From positions 124,001-188,000 of the forward strand of contig NZ_FMZV01000004.1 in assembly GCF_900101475.1 (NCBI RefSeq): a stretch of 64,000 nucleotides of DNA, in the 5' to 3' direction. How positions within the stretch are numbered: position 1 is the stretch's first letter; each line of letters begins with the position of its first letter. Shown piece by piece: positions 1 through 9,523 of this stretch. Source of the DNA: Ruegeria marina. GTDB lineage: Bacteria > Pseudomonadota > Alphaproteobacteria > Rhodobacterales > Rhodobacteraceae. The notes under the pieces were generated by a model. The model ran no database searches. It was not told where the DNA came from and saw only the letters and a list, made by a program, of their open reading frames with translations. The position numbers and the translations under genes were made by a program.

Positions 1-316
1 CACTCCTTAGAAGCTTGGCTATTCACGCTGCCATGATCGGATATTTGCCCGCAATTACCAGACAAGACGCAGCCTTAGCTGACAACCATGGCATTTTCGT
101 AACAAGAACCTTTCCCGGACAGGCAGGCCTGCGTGCGTCAATCCGACCTCGCCGAGGCCAGACGACGCGGTGCCGTGGCCAGGCCGCCAAGCAAGCTCAC
201 AAGGAGATTTACCGAGCAACGGCCACGATTGACCTGGGCTTGCTCCCGTAAACTGCGAAACGCGATGTTCGCTGGAAACCGGAAACTGCCAAACGCGAGA
301 TCCGGAACATGGAAAA
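1..316. other. No recognisable gene
   Basis: I see no convincing gene here. The short open frames have no ribosome binding site or family resemblance. A plus-strand frame open from base 1 stops at 34-36 and could be the last residues of a gene beginning outside the window, but nothing supports this. Bases 250-265 and 283-298 form a 16-bp direct repeat with one mismatch, just downstream of the tRNA gene. Confidence 0.5.
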
Positions 317-401
317 TGGTGCGGGTGAAGGGACTTGAACCCCCACGCCTTGCGGCGCCAGAACCTAAATCTGGTGCGTCTACCAATTCCGCCACACCCG
401 C
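317..401 (-). tRNA. tRNA-Leu (anticodon UAG)
   Basis: Read on the minus strand, the 7-bp acceptor stem begins GCGGGTG at base 401 and closes with CACCCGC at 321-327. The discriminator is A (base 320) and the CCA end is genomically encoded (317-319). The anticodon stem CCAGA/TCTGG encloses a TTTAGGT loop, giving anticodon UAG, which reads CUN leucine codons. The D-arm has the usual GGTAGAC and the T-arm GGTTCAAGTCC. The long variable arm (GCCGCAAGGC region) is the class II hallmark of tRNA-Leu. Length is 85 nt with CCA. Confidence 0.97.
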
Positions 402-611
402 AGTAACGGCCCGCCGCAGCGGCACCGTGACGCGCTGAATAGCAAAGCTTTCGGCCGAGCGCGAGAGGCAATCTTGCCCGAGCCGCTACCGGTACCGCAA
501 AGGCACGTTTGTGCGGAGTAATCTGAAATCGGCAACAAAACGACGCGACATGTACACGATTTCGCCATATTCTCGCCTGCAAAAATAACGAGCAGACCAA
601 GGTGAACAATC

Positions 612-1121
612 ATGAGCGCAAAAGCGGCAGCCCATGCTGCGGGTGGAATCTCGCATTCCAACCCCGATATCGCCCCAGTGTCCGAGGCCGGGTTTCTGGC
701 TGGCACCATCCTGCTAACCCAGGATGGCGAGTTGCCGGTGGAGTTCCTCTCGCCCGGCGACCGGATCATTAGCCGCGACCGCGGCCTTGTACCCCTGCGC
801 CACATCACCCGCGCGCCGCAGACCGTACGTGCCATCCGCTTCGCCGCCGGCTCGCTTGGCGACACTCGCCCCGACTGCGATCTGGTGCTTCCGGCGGGGC
901 AACCTGTGCTGATCCGCGATTGGCGGGCACAGGCGCTCTTCGGCACCCGGCAGGCCCTGGTCCGCGCCGACGCGCTGGTGGATGGAGAATTCGTCTGCGA
1001 CCTGGGTCCGCGTGTGTTGCACCTGTTCCAGCTGCATTTTGACGTGAACCATGTGCTCTATGCCGGCGGTTTGGAAGTGGCGGGGCAATGCCTGTCTGTT
1101 CCCGGCCGTCTCGCCGCCTAG
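612..1121 (+). CDS. Hint-domain protein (Rhodobacteraceae type)
   Basis: A 169-residue protein. Residues 27-70 read as the start of a Hint (hedgehog/intein) fold: FLAGT, then a QDGELPVEFLSPGD segment and a GLVPLRHI strand. Near residues 140-160 comes the closing FQLHFDVNHVLYAGG strand. Roseobacters carry many such Hint proteins of unknown role, often as C-terminal parts of secreted proteins; here the domain stands alone with no signal peptide. The cysteine that normally begins the Hint fold (C-F-x-x-G-T) is glycine (G-F-L-A-G-T), so self-splicing or cleavage chemistry is unlikely. The start is set by AAGGTGA seven bases upstream. The gene converges on nnr and the stop codons overlap by 3-4 bases. 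Confidence 0.8.
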   Translation: MSAKAAAHAAGGISHSNPDIAPVSEAGFLAGTILLTQDGELPVEFLSPGDRIISRDRGLVPLRHITRAPQTVRAIRFAAGSLGDTRPDCDLVLPAGQPVLIRDWRAQALFGTRQALVRADALVDGEFVCDLGPRVLHLFQLHFDVNHVLYAGGLEVAGQCLSVPGRLAA

Positions 1122-2755
1122 TCACCCGGCCTGCGGAACACCGCCGGCAGTTGCTCCGGCAGATCCTCGGCAATCAGACCGGGGCCGAATTCCAGCGCGC
1201 ATTCCACATGCAGCCAGGCAGCGATCCCGGCCGCCTGCATCGGCTTCCAGCCGCGCGCCAGCAGCCCGGTGATGAACCCCGCCAGAACGTCGCCCGACCC
1301 GGCGGTGGCCAGCCACGGCGCCGATCGTTCGTAATGGGCGGAATTCACCGAACAGCGCCCGTCGGGTGCCGCAATCACCGTATCGGGCCCCTTGAACAGC
1401 ACGACGCAGCCGGCGCGCCTGGCGGCCTCGCGGGTGGCATCGACCTTGGAATAGGCGGGCCCCCTGGAGGCGGGCGCCTTCAGCTTCGCAGCGATATCCG
1501 GGAACAGCCTCGCGAATTCGCCGCCATGCGGGGTGAGGACACAGTTCTCATGCAGCAGTGCAAAAAGCTCCTCCGGATCCTCGGCATAGACGGTCAGGGC
1601 ATCAGCATCCAGCACCGTGGCACGCCGTGCGGCCAGCGCCACCGGCACCAGATCGCGCGCCCGTTCCACACCCAGGCCCGGCCCCAGACAAAGCGCATTG
1701 AGGCGGGCATCCTCCAGCACTGCCGACAACCCCTCGCCCCCCTCGACGCGTGCCAGCATCAAAGCGGTGATCTGGCAGGCAACCTCCATCTGCCCACTCG
1801 GCGGTACTCCCAGAGTCACCAGCCCCGCCCCGATCCTGAGCGCCCCCCGCGCCGCCAGCCGCGCCGCCCCGGTCCTGCCGGCTCCGCCCGACAGGATCAG
1901 GGCGTGACCGTGGGTATATTTGTTTCCCTGAGACCACTTGGCTGCAAGCCCGCCAAAGATGGACCACGGCCGGCCCACCAGCCCAAACACCTGCGGGTCG
2001 GCAAGCTGACGGCCAGAACCAAGCCCGATATCGCAGATCCGCAGCCGTCCAGCCACCCGATGCCCTTCACCGATATGCATGCCAAGCTTGGGCCGATGAA
2101 ACGAGACTGTCAGCTCTGGTACACAGATCCATCCGGTCACGAGCGGGTCCCAGGCATCCCTCGGATCTCCGAGCAGGATACGACCACTGTCCGCGCACAG
2201 ACCGGACGGCACGTCGATGGCAACGACCCGGGCCGAATACTCCGTCGAGTACAGCATCGAAAAGACCGACCTTGCATCGTCCGGTACGGGGCGGGACAGG
2301 CCGGTGCCGAACATCGCATCCACGAACAGGTCCGAACAGCAGGTTTGCACCCCCGCCAGGCGCTCGGCCAGATCGCCGAGCGACCGCACCTCCCCCATCT
2401 CTGCCCACCGCTCGCAATTCACCCTTGCATCCGGCGGCAGCTTCCCGGAGTCGCCATAGAGGAACACTTCCACGGCCCAGCCGCGCTTGTGCAACATCCG
2501 CGCCACCACGAACCCGTCGCCGCCATTGTTGCCCGGCCCACAAAGTACGACCGCACTCTTCATTTCGCCCGAAATACTCCGGGGGGTCTGGGGGGCTGGC
2601 CCCCCAGCCTCGCCCAGCTCCGGCCATTCCTCGAAAATCGCCTCAATCACGCCCCGACCCGCGCGCTCCATGAGCTCCAGCCCGGTCACCTCGCCGGACT
2701 CGATCGCCGCCTGTTCGATAGCCCGCATCTGCGCCGCGGTCAGCAGTTCCGTCAT
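1118..2755 (-). CDS. nnr: Bifunctional NAD(P)H-hydrate epimerase / ADP-dependent NAD(P)H-hydrate dehydratase
   Basis: Repairs damaged NAD(P)HX: the N-terminal YjeF domain (about residues 1-215) epimerises R- to S-NAD(P)HX, and the C-terminal ribokinase-like domain (about 235-530) dehydrates the S form using ADP. Visible motifs are CGPGNNGGDGFV in the epimerase, and ILSGGAGRTGAA and TAGSGDVLAGFITG in the dehydratase. I chose the ATG at 2755 because AAGGGAG lies five bases upstream; a GTG fifteen bases earlier is possible. An odd insertion of about 18 residues, rich in Gly and Pro (after WPELGE and before SAVVLCGPG), is encoded by what looks like an intergenic repeat, described separately. The reading frame stays open across it, so the enzyme is probably still made. 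Confidence 0.93.
   Translation of the reverse strand: MTELLTAAQMRAIEQAAIESGEVTGLELMERAGRGVIEAIFEEWPELGEAGGPAPQTPRSISGEMKSAVVLCGPGNNGGDGFVVARMLHKRGWAVEVFLYGDSGKLPPDARVNCERWAEMGEVRSLGDLAERLAGVQTCCSDLFVDAMFGTGLSRPVPDDARSVFSMLYSTEYSARVVAIDVPSGLCADSGRILLGDPRDAWDPLVTGWICVPELTVSFHRPKLGMHIGEGHRVAGRLRICDIGLGSGRQLADPQVFGLVGRPWSIFGGLAAKWSQGNKYTHGHALILSGGAGRTGAARLAARGALRIGAGLVTLGVPPSGQMEVACQITALMLARVEGGEGLSAVLEDARLNALCLGPGLGVERARDLVPVALAARRATVLDADALTVYAEDPEELFALLHENCVLTPHGGEFARLFPDIAAKLKAPASRGPAYSKVDATREAARRAGCVVLFKGPDTVIAAPDGRCSVNSAHYERSAPWLATAGSGDVLAGFITGLLARGWKPMQAAGIAAWLHVECALEFGPGLIAEDLPEQLPAVFRRPGD
2558..2609 (-). repeat. GAGTATTT-type repeat element inside nnr
   Basis: On the minus strand this stretch has a G/C-only hairpin (arms CTGGGGGG and CCCCCCAG, loop of four) followed by CCCCCCGGAGTATTT, then CGGGCG and AAATGAAG. 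The same order (hairpin, CGGAGTATTT-like box, A/G-rich tail) recurs between genes at 23096-23141, 23160-23222 and 63700-63743. Here it is translated in frame as part of the epimerase domain. Confidence 0.6.
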
Positions 2756-2870
2756 GGCTCCCTTACCCACGATTCAATTCTGCTTGATTTTTATGCGTCA
2801 CGCTGAAATTTTCACCTCATGCCTGTTTTTGCCGCATCCGCACCGGCTGATTTCCGCAATCGCATTGTGA

Positions 2871-3263
<393 letters not shown>

Positions 3264-3296
3264 CCCGAACACACTCTAACAGAGGATGAAAAGAGT

Positions 3297-4703
3297 ATGA
3301 GCAAGGACGCAGTTCTTCAGCTGATCAAGGAAGAGGGGGCCGAATACGTCGACATCCGCTTCACCGACCCGCGCGGCAAGCTGCAACACGTGACCGTGGT
3401 GGCCGATCTGGTCGACGAGGACTTCCTGGAGGAAGGCTTCATGTTCGACGGTTCCTCGATCGCCGGCTGGAAGTCGATCGAAGCCTCCGACATGAAACTG
3501 ATGCCGGACACCGAAAGCGCCTATGTCGATCCGTTCTACGCGGAAAAGACCATCTGCATCCACTGCTCGGTCGTCGAGCCCGACACGGGCGAGGCGTATC
3601 ACCGCGACCCGCGCGGCACCGCGACCAAGGCCGAAGCCTATCTCAAGGCATCGGGCATCGGCGATGTGGCCTATATGGGCCCCGAAGCCGAATTCTTCCT
3701 GTTCGACGACGTGCGCTACTCGAACACGATCAACAAGGTCTCCTACGAGGTCGATGCGACCGACGCCTCATGGAACACCGACGCCGAGTTCGAGACCGGC
3801 AACATGGGTCATCGTCCGGGTCTCAAGGGCGGCTATTTCCCGGTCAACCCGACCGACGAGGCGCAGGACCTGCGTTCGGAAATGCTCTCGACCATGAAGC
3901 GCATGGGCATGAAGGTCGACAAGCACCACCACGAAGTGGCGTCGTGCCAGCACGAGCTTGGCCTGATTTTCGGCACGCTGACCAAGCAGGCCGACGAGAT
4001 CCAGAAATACAAGTACGTGATCCACAACGTGGCGCACGCCTACGGCAAGTCGGCCACCTTCATGCCGAAGCCGATCTATGGCGACAACGGTTCGGGCATG
4101 CACGTGAACATGTCGATCTGGAAGGACGGCAAGCCGCTCTTCGCCGGTGACAAATATGCCGACCTGAGCCAGGAAGCGCTGTATTTCATCGGCGGCATCC
4201 TCAAGCACGCCAAGACGCTGAACGCCTTCACCAACCCGGGCACCAACAGCTACAAGCGCCTGATCCCCGGCTTCGAGGCCCCCGTGCTGCGCGCCTATTC
4301 GGCCCGCAACCGCTCGGGCTGCGTCCGTATCCCATGGACCGAGTCGCCCAAGGCAAAGCGCGTCGAAGCCCGCTTCCCCGATCCGTCGGCCAACCCCTAC
4401 CTGGCCTTTGCCGCCCTGCTGATGGCCGGCATCGACGGCATCAAGAACAAGATCGATCCGGGCGAGGCGATGGACAAGAACCTCTACGACCTGCCCGCCG
4501 AGGAACTGGCCGGCATCCCGACCGTCTGCGGCAGCCTGCGCGAAGCGCTGGAGTGCCTGGCCGCCGATCACGACTTCCTGCTGCAGGGCGACGTGTTCAC
4601 CAAGGATCAGATCGAAGGCTATATCGAGCTCAAGATGGAAGAGGTCCACAAGTACGAGCACACCCCGCATCCGGTGGAATTCGGCATGTACTACAGCTGC
4701 TGA
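3297..4703 (+). CDS. glnA: Type I glutamine synthetase
   Basis: A 468-residue dodecameric GSI enzyme that makes glutamine from glutamate, ammonium and ATP, the main ammonium entry route in this cell. Visible signatures include FDGSSIAGW near the N-terminus, the metal-binding [11 protein letters not shown] segment, [12 protein letters not shown], and the [17 protein letters not shown] active-site region. Tyr397 in NLYDLPAEE (codon at 4485-4487) is the adenylylation site, so activity should be switched by GlnE under control of the neighbouring PII protein. GAGGA lies upstream of the ATG. A strong terminator follows. Confidence 0.98.
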   Translation: MSKDAVLQLIKEEGAEYVDIRFTDPRGKLQHVTVVADLVDEDFLEEGFMFDGSSIAGWKSIEASDMKLMPDTESAYVDPFYAEKTICIHCSVVEPDTGEAYHRDPRGTATKAEAYLKASGIGDVAYMGPEAEFFLFDDVRYSNTINKVSYEVDATDASWNTDAEFETGNMGHRPGLKGGYFPVNPTDEAQDLRSEMLSTMKRMGMKVDKHHHEVASCQHELGLIFGTLTKQADEIQKYKYVIHNVAHAYGKSATFMPKPIYGDNGSGMHVNMSIWKDGKPLFAGDKYADLSQEALYFIGGILKHAKTLNAFTNPGTNSYKRLIPGFEAPVLRAYSARNRSGCVRIPWTESPKAKRVEARFPDPSANPYLAFAALLMAGIDGIKNKIDPGEAMDKNLYDLPAEELAGIPTVCGSLREALECLAADHDFLLQGDVFTKDQIEGYIELKMEEVHKYEHTPHPVEFGMYYSC

Positions 4704-4724
4704 TCGCGGCCTGTATCGCAAATC

Positions 4725-4750
4725 GGGGCGCCCTTCGGGGCGCCCCTTTT
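4725..4750 (+). terminator. Rho-independent terminator of glnBA
   Basis: Perfect 9-bp GC stem (GGGGCGCCC/GGGCGCCCC) closed by a TTCG tetraloop and followed by TTTT, 22 bases after the glnA stop. Confidence 0.93.
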
Positions 4751-4820
4751 GTCTGGAATGGCCCTGCGGATGCCTTGCCCTGTCGGGAACCGCAGTCGTA
4801 CCGGCCCGCGGCAAAGCCGA

Positions 4821-6107
4821 TCAGGCAAGCGATGCTTGCCCTGTTTCGGCTTCCAGCTTGAACACCTCTATCGGTTCGCGGATTCCCTTGAGGTGCAACG
4901 TGCCCCGCGAAACCACCCGGAATTCATCCTCGACCGCGATGGCCGCCCTTGGGCTCAGCAGAATTTCACCGTCCTCGGCTTCGTCGCACAGTCTGGAGCC
5001 AAGATTGATCGCGGTACCCGAGGCGGTGTAGTCGAACCGCCCCTCCGAGCCGACCATGCCGACCGTGGCGTATCCCAGCGACACACCGACCCCGAATCCC
5101 AGCCGGTAACCCAACCTTTTCCACTGGCGTCCCAGTTCCGCCATGCGCGCGCGCATCGCGACCGCCAGCCGGACGGCCTCGCCGGCCGGATTCTCGCAAG
5201 GGATCGGGTCGTTGAACAGCACCATGATCCCGTCGCCCATCCGATGATCCACCCCCGCGCCATGCGCGTTGATCAGCTTGCCCATCTCCTCGTGATAGGT
5301 CTGAAGCACTTCGATCGTCTCTTCCGGCTCGGCCGTTTCGCAGAACGCGGTAAACCCGCGGATGTCGCAGAAGAGCACACCCAGCAGGGCACGATGGCTG
5401 GACAGCATCCTGTCCGCTCCCAGGGAAACGATCGTATCGGCAACGGCCGGCGGCAGGAACCGTTTGAGGCGCCCCATGCGTTCCAGTTCGCCCACCTGTT
5501 CCTCGACCCTCTCCTGGAGAGATTGATTGAGCCGGTGAACCTCTTCGGTCTTGTCCCTCAAGGCACAAAACTGCCGGACATTCTCGACGGCGATCATCGC
5601 GTGGTCGGCGAACAGCTGGATCAGTTCGATATCGGCGCCCGGAAATGCCTCGGGAACCCGGCCCGCAAGGCTCAGGACGCCATGGCATCGACCGCGCGCC
5701 AGCAATGGAACGTGCAGAAGGCTTCTTGCCCCTCCGGTATTCGGGTCGGGGTTTTCGGTTTCGGTGTCGGATATGAGAATGACCGTCCGGGTAACGGCCG
5801 AGCGCACCAGCGGATTGTCCGTATCCTCCAGCCTGGGCGGGTTCTGGAAATGAAGCGCGACCAGCCACTCATCCTCTCCTTGGTAAGCGGCAAGCTGCAA
5901 TTCCTTGCCGTCTTCGGACACCAGAAAAAGCCCCGCATGCAGGCTGTCGCACAACCGCCGGGCATGGGCGAGGATCACGTCGAACACCGGAAGGCTGTCC
6001 TCGCGAGAACTGGTTATCACCCGAAGAATATCGCGCGAGGCAGCTTCGCGCTCTCGCATCGCCCGAAACGTCGGCAGGTCGACTTGCGGATCCGTGTCTG
6101 AGTTCAA
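4821..6107 (-). CDS. GAF-domain class III adenylate/guanylate cyclase
   Basis: A soluble nucleotide cyclase of about 428 residues. An N-terminal GAF-type sensor (roughly residues 40-190, ending IELIQLFADHAMIAVENVRQF) is joined by a coiled-coil linker (KTEEVHRLNQSLQERVEEQ) to a class III catalytic domain (about 235-400). The two metal-binding aspartates are visible in VLFCDIRGFTAF and MGDGIMVLFND. The purine-specificity aspartate usual in the GD-T-VNLAARL motif is threonine here (GTAINLGSRL), as in Anabaena CyaB1, so cAMP is the likely product. I placed the start at the TTG at 6107 because GGAGAA lies seven bases before it. A TTG at 6140 would add 11 residues but has a weaker ribosome site. 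Confidence 0.85.
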   Translation of the reverse strand: MNSDTDPQVDLPTFRAMREREAASRDILRVITSSREDSLPVFDVILAHARRLCDSLHAGLFLVSEDGKELQLAAYQGEDEWLVALHFQNPPRLEDTDNPLVRSAVTRTVILISDTETENPDPNTGGARSLLHVPLLARGRCHGVLSLAGRVPEAFPGADIELIQLFADHAMIAVENVRQFCALRDKTEEVHRLNQSLQERVEEQVGELERMGRLKRFLPPAVADTIVSLGADRMLSSHRALLGVLFCDIRGFTAFCETAEPEETIEVLQTYHEEMGKLINAHGAGVDHRMGDGIMVLFNDPIPCENPAGEAVRLAVAMRARMAELGRQWKRLGYRLGFGVGVSLGYATVGMVGSEGRFDYTASGTAINLGSRLCDEAEDGEILLSPRAAIAVEDEFRVVSRGTLHLKGIREPIEVFKLEAETGQASLA

Positions 6108-6217
6108 CCCTGGTTCTCCGGTCAGAAGAATTATTGACAATCTTCAAGTCCCGGCACGATAACGCAAGGTCCAATCGGGTTCGACGGCGACGAACAGACC
6201 GTGCCGTCTCCCCGGAA

Positions 6218-6481
6218 CTATGGTGTCAGATCCATCGCAGTGACGATCCCGCTATAGGGCAGTCCCGCCTGGTCATTCAGCGCACGCACGTCATCTTCGG
6301 TTGCTGCCTCGAAAAGGCACATGCACCGTCCGTCCTGCGGCGCAAATGTCGAACGGATGTACCGGATTTCGGTGCCTGCCGCGCGCATCTCGGCAGCCTT
6401 GGAAATAGCTGCTTTTTGCGCACCTGCCAAATCTTCCATCGCGATCCCCTTGAGATCGCGTTCCACCATGAACACCGGCAT
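6218..6481 (-). CDS. DUF4242 (nickel-binding SCO4226-like) small protein
   Basis: An 87-residue ferredoxin-like-fold protein. The MPVFMVERDL start, a central GTEIRYIRSTFAPQDGRCMCLFEAATEDDVRALNDQAGLP segment and the closing IVTAMDL match the DUF4242 pattern. One actinobacterial member was described as nickel-binding, but the family role is unclear. AGGGAGG precedes the ATG, which gives a firm start. It stands alone between the cyclase and a divergently transcribed binding-protein gene. I infer no specific function. Confidence 0.75.
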   Translation of the reverse strand: MPVFMVERDLKGIAMEDLAGAQKAAISKAAEMRAAGTEIRYIRSTFAPQDGRCMCLFEAATEDDVRALNDQAGLPYSGIVTAMDLTP

Positions 6482-6721
6482 CCATGCCTCCCTTGCCCCG
6501 ATTCCATCGACTTGGAAATCCTACAACACTCTCACTGCGGGCAGAACGAACAACTTGTTTCTGCTACACAACCGCCGGCTTTTTGGTTTTTTGAGGACAG
6601 AGCGGACCGCCACCTGAAACACCCGCATCTTTTTTGCCGCGTGCAGGGCACACATTCCCCTTTGAGCCAAGATGCCACCCGGCTAGTCTGGTCGCATATT
6701 GCGAACCAAGGACTGATTTTC

Positions 6722-7558
6722 ATGCGGCTACTTGCCTTGACCTTCGCGGCCATGCTCGCCGCCAGCGCCAGCGCGGCCCAGACGATCGAACGCATTCGCG
6801 ATAGCGGACAACTCACCATCGGATTCCGAACCGACGCACCGCCCCTTTCCTTTGCCGATGCCGAGGGACGGCCTTCGGGCTATACCCCGATGTTGTGCGA
6901 CCGGCTTGCGCAGGCCATCGCCGATCGTCTGGACCTGCCCGAACTGAACGCCAGTTTCGTGCCAGTCAGCACGACGGACAGGTTCGAGCGGATCGCCAGG
7001 GGCGAGATCGACATTCTCTGCGGTGCGGCCACAGTGACCCTGGAAAGACAGAAGATCGTCGATTTCTCGATCCCGGTCTATGTCGATGGCACCTCGGTCA
7101 TCTCCCGCCGGGGCGTCGGTGCCCGCCTGTCGGATCTTGCGGGCCAAACCATCGGTTTTCGGACTGACACCACCACCGAACAGGCGGTCCGGAATTCGTT
7201 CCAGGCCGCCGGGCTCGAGGCCCGGTTCGAACCGTTCGCCGATCACAAAGCCGGGTTCAAGGCCCTGAACGACGGAGCGCTCGACGCCTATTTCGCCGAC
7301 CAGTCCATCCTGATCTTCAACTATGTGTCCGGCAGGATGGCCGAACGCTTCCAGATTCTCGACGAGATCCTGACGCTCGAGAAACAGGCGCTCGCCCTGC
7401 CCCGCGGGGACAGCGATTTCCGCCTGCTGATCGACACACTCCTCTCCGAGATGTATGCCGACGGTACTGTCGGCCGTGTCTTCCACGAGGCCCTGCCGGG
7501 CGTGGAACCCGGGGCCGCGCTGAAGGCCATGTTCCTGATCGCGCCAACCTTGCCCTGA
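6722..7558 (+). CDS. Amino-acid-type ABC transporter substrate-binding protein (SBP family 3)
   Basis: A 278-residue periplasmic solute receptor. A signal peptide (MRLLALTFAAMLAASASAAQ) is followed by the family 3 opening TIERIRDSGQLTIGFRTDAPPLSF. Later come DRFERIARGEIDILCGAATVTLERQKIVDFSIPVY, the usual second lobe, and ALNDGALDAYFADQSIL. AAGGA lies nine bases before the ATG, so the longer upstream open frame is not used. No permease or ATPase gene is nearby, so it is an orphan receptor that may share a transporter or act in sensing. The ligand cannot be deduced; family members bind polar amino acids or related compounds. Confidence 0.9.
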   Translation: MRLLALTFAAMLAASASAAQTIERIRDSGQLTIGFRTDAPPLSFADAEGRPSGYTPMLCDRLAQAIADRLDLPELNASFVPVSTTDRFERIARGEIDILCGAATVTLERQKIVDFSIPVYVDGTSVISRRGVGARLSDLAGQTIGFRTDTTTEQAVRNSFQAAGLEARFEPFADHKAGFKALNDGALDAYFADQSILIFNYVSGRMAERFQILDEILTLEKQALALPRGDSDFRLLIDTLLSEMYADGTVGRVFHEALPGVEPGAALKAMFLIAPTLP

Positions 7559-7589
7559 CCCGCAGCGTCCCAAACGGAGGGTACACGAC

Positions 7590-8381
7590 ATGCGACCAAT
7601 CATTCTGGCCCTGTTGCTGAGCCAGCTTCCTTCCATCGGTGCCGCGCTGACCTGCGGCAACACCTCATCGGGTTTCAACGCCTGGAAGACGGAATTCGCC
7701 CAGCTCGCCCGCCAGCGCGGCATCGGCCGGGCCGGGCTCAGCGCGCTCGAACAGGCAAGCTACGCCACCGCGACGATCCGGGCGGATCGGGGCCAGAAAA
7801 GCTTCAGGTACTCGCTGGAAAAATTCATGCAGGTGCGCGGCGCTGACACGATTGTGGCGCAGGGCCGCAAGCGCAAGGCGCGCGACCCCGAATTCTATGC
7901 CGCGCTGGAACGTCAGTACGGCGTGCCCCCCGGTATCCTGATCGCGCTGCACGGCATGGAAACCGCCTTTGGCGGCTTCATGGGCGACAGCCCTGTGGTT
8001 GCAGCGATCACCACTCTGGCCTACGACTGCCGCCGCTCGGATTTCTTCATTCCTCATGCTCTGGCCGCGCTGGAACTGGTCGACCGCAAGGCGATCACGG
8101 CCAATACCAGAGGCGCCAAGCACGGAGAACTGGGGCACACGCAGTTCCTGCCCGGGAACGCGCTGACCTATGGTGTCGATGCAACCGGAGATGGAAAGGT
8201 CGATTTCTACAACATCACCGACGCCCTTGCTTCGACCGCCAATTTCCTGAGGCAGAAGGGCTGGCAGCCGGGCCGTGGATATCAGCCGGGAGAGCCGAAT
8301 TTCGAAGTTATCAAGCAATGGAACGCGGCCTCTGTCTATCAGCAGGCGATTGCCATCATGGCCCGGAGAATCGACAGCTAG
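7590..8381 (+). CDS. Lytic murein transglycosylase (MltB/SLT_2 family)
   Basis: A 263-residue exported enzyme that cleaves the glycan strands of peptidoglycan, forming 1,6-anhydro ends. It has a short signal peptide (MRPIILALLLSQLPSIGAA). The catalytic glutamate is Glu124 in HGMETAFGGF, and GELGHTQFLPGNAL with DGKVDFYNITDALASTANFLRQKGW is the MltB signature. No peptidoglycan-binding domain is attached, unlike many roseobacter MltB proteins of about 400 residues. It follows the binding-protein gene by 31 bases on the same strand, with GGAGG before the ATG, so the two are probably co-transcribed. Confidence 0.92.
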   Translation: MRPIILALLLSQLPSIGAALTCGNTSSGFNAWKTEFAQLARQRGIGRAGLSALEQASYATATIRADRGQKSFRYSLEKFMQVRGADTIVAQGRKRKARDPEFYAALERQYGVPPGILIALHGMETAFGGFMGDSPVVAAITTLAYDCRRSDFFIPHALAALELVDRKAITANTRGAKHGELGHTQFLPGNALTYGVDATGDGKVDFYNITDALASTANFLRQKGWQPGRGYQPGEPNFEVIKQWNAASVYQQAIAIMARRIDS

Positions 8382-8587
8382 AAGTTGCATCCCGTCATCG
8401 AACCGCCATTCTAATGACAGATTTCCGCCATTTTTCGTCGACTTTTAAGAAAAACATTGGTTTCCATCGACGAACCAATGCCAGAAGAAAGGGGAAATTG
8501 CCCTTCTATGATGCCTTTTCGGCCCAATTTTCTCCACCATACGCCGCTAGACTGATCCCAAGTCGAACACTTTAGGAGGATCTCACT

Positions 8588-9499
8588 GTGGCACGGACAG
8601 GAAGGTATCACGGTGGCCTGGTATTCTTGGGAAACGAAGAAGGCGTTCTGGACCGTTTCAGCCGGATCGTCACCGCCACGCTGGAAGATTACGGGCACGC
8701 GGTGGAACGCCAGACCTTGCTGAGCGACCGCGAAGCGCGGATAGTTTCGAGCCAGTTTCTGGTCAAGTTGACCCTTGAAACCAACATCGACGGCGACTCG
8801 CACATTCGCCGGATGGACGAGACCGCGGGCCTGAACCGCCGCGGACATCAAGTCAAACAGTACAATCGCAACCGACTGGTTGTTTCGATGATGCCGGTTT
8901 CGGACATGATCGACGACAAGGACGTGACCGAACTGATGCTCGTGGTCATGCTCTATCGGATGGTCGATCTTTATACCAGTGAACTCATCGAATGGCTCGA
9001 CCCCAACGTCCGCCTGACGGTAGAACAATTTCTGGGTGCATTTTCGAATGTCTCTCCCCGCCGTGTCCGTGGACCCCAGCAAGTTTTTTTCGACCACGGC
9101 GACCGGTTTGCACCGATCGACGAGACCGCGCCGGATCTGGCTATGCGGTACGACATGATCATGGGACGCAAGGCCCATGAAGGCGAGATCGGACTCGTGG
9201 AATTGACCGAACAGGAAGCTTTGGCACTGGCCTTCCGCAGTGAACCCAGACCCGACGAATACGACGGATTGTCGTCCGAGGAAAGTGCCCAGAATGATAT
9301 TCGGCGGCTGGCGAGTTGGGGCATGACCGGTTGCCTCGCCTTCGTATCCGCACCGATTGCGGTGTCCCTGGCTGCGGTCAACCTGATCCGGGGCGAGGAC
9401 TTCCGCTTGAACACGCAAGTTCTGTCACTGACGGCGGCCCTTGTGTTCATGCAAAGCTCGGGCATGTTGACAAGCGTCATCTCGCTGCTGCCGATCTGA
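8588..9499 (+). CDS. Unknown protein with C-terminal membrane segments
   Basis: A 303-residue protein I do not recognise. It begins with GTG, supported by a perfect AGGAGG eight bases upstream. Residues 1-240 look soluble, and a hydrophobic stretch MLVVMLYRMVDLYTSELIEWL near 118-140 may pack against a membrane or partner. Two clear membrane helices occupy about 245-268 (GCLAFVSAPIAVSLAAVNLI) and 278-300 (LSLTAALVFMQSSGMLTSVIS). This suggests a cytoplasmic domain tethered by a C-terminal hairpin. It stands alone with a strong terminator behind it. Confidence 0.7.
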   Translation: MARTGRYHGGLVFLGNEEGVLDRFSRIVTATLEDYGHAVERQTLLSDREARIVSSQFLVKLTLETNIDGDSHIRRMDETAGLNRRGHQVKQYNRNRLVVSMMPVSDMIDDKDVTELMLVVMLYRMVDLYTSELIEWLDPNVRLTVEQFLGAFSNVSPRRVRGPQQVFFDHGDRFAPIDETAPDLAMRYDMIMGRKAHEGEIGLVELTEQEALALAFRSEPRPDEYDGLSSEESAQNDIRRLASWGMTGCLAFVSAPIAVSLAAVNLIRGEDFRLNTQVLSLTAALVFMQSSGMLTSVISLLPI

Positions 9500-9523
9500 A
9501 GGGGCCGGAAATGGAACCACGCG

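Noticed and set aside
250-298. 16-bp direct repeat (one mismatch) 33 bases apart near tRNA-Leu, possible attachment site
   Set aside because: The repeat does not match the tRNA 3' end, and no integrase or mobile gene is present.
1088-2806. Long plus-strand open frame opposite nnr (572 codons)
   Set aside because: It is antisense to a recognisable two-domain enzyme; composition is Arg/Pro/His-rich, typical of GC-rich shadow frames.
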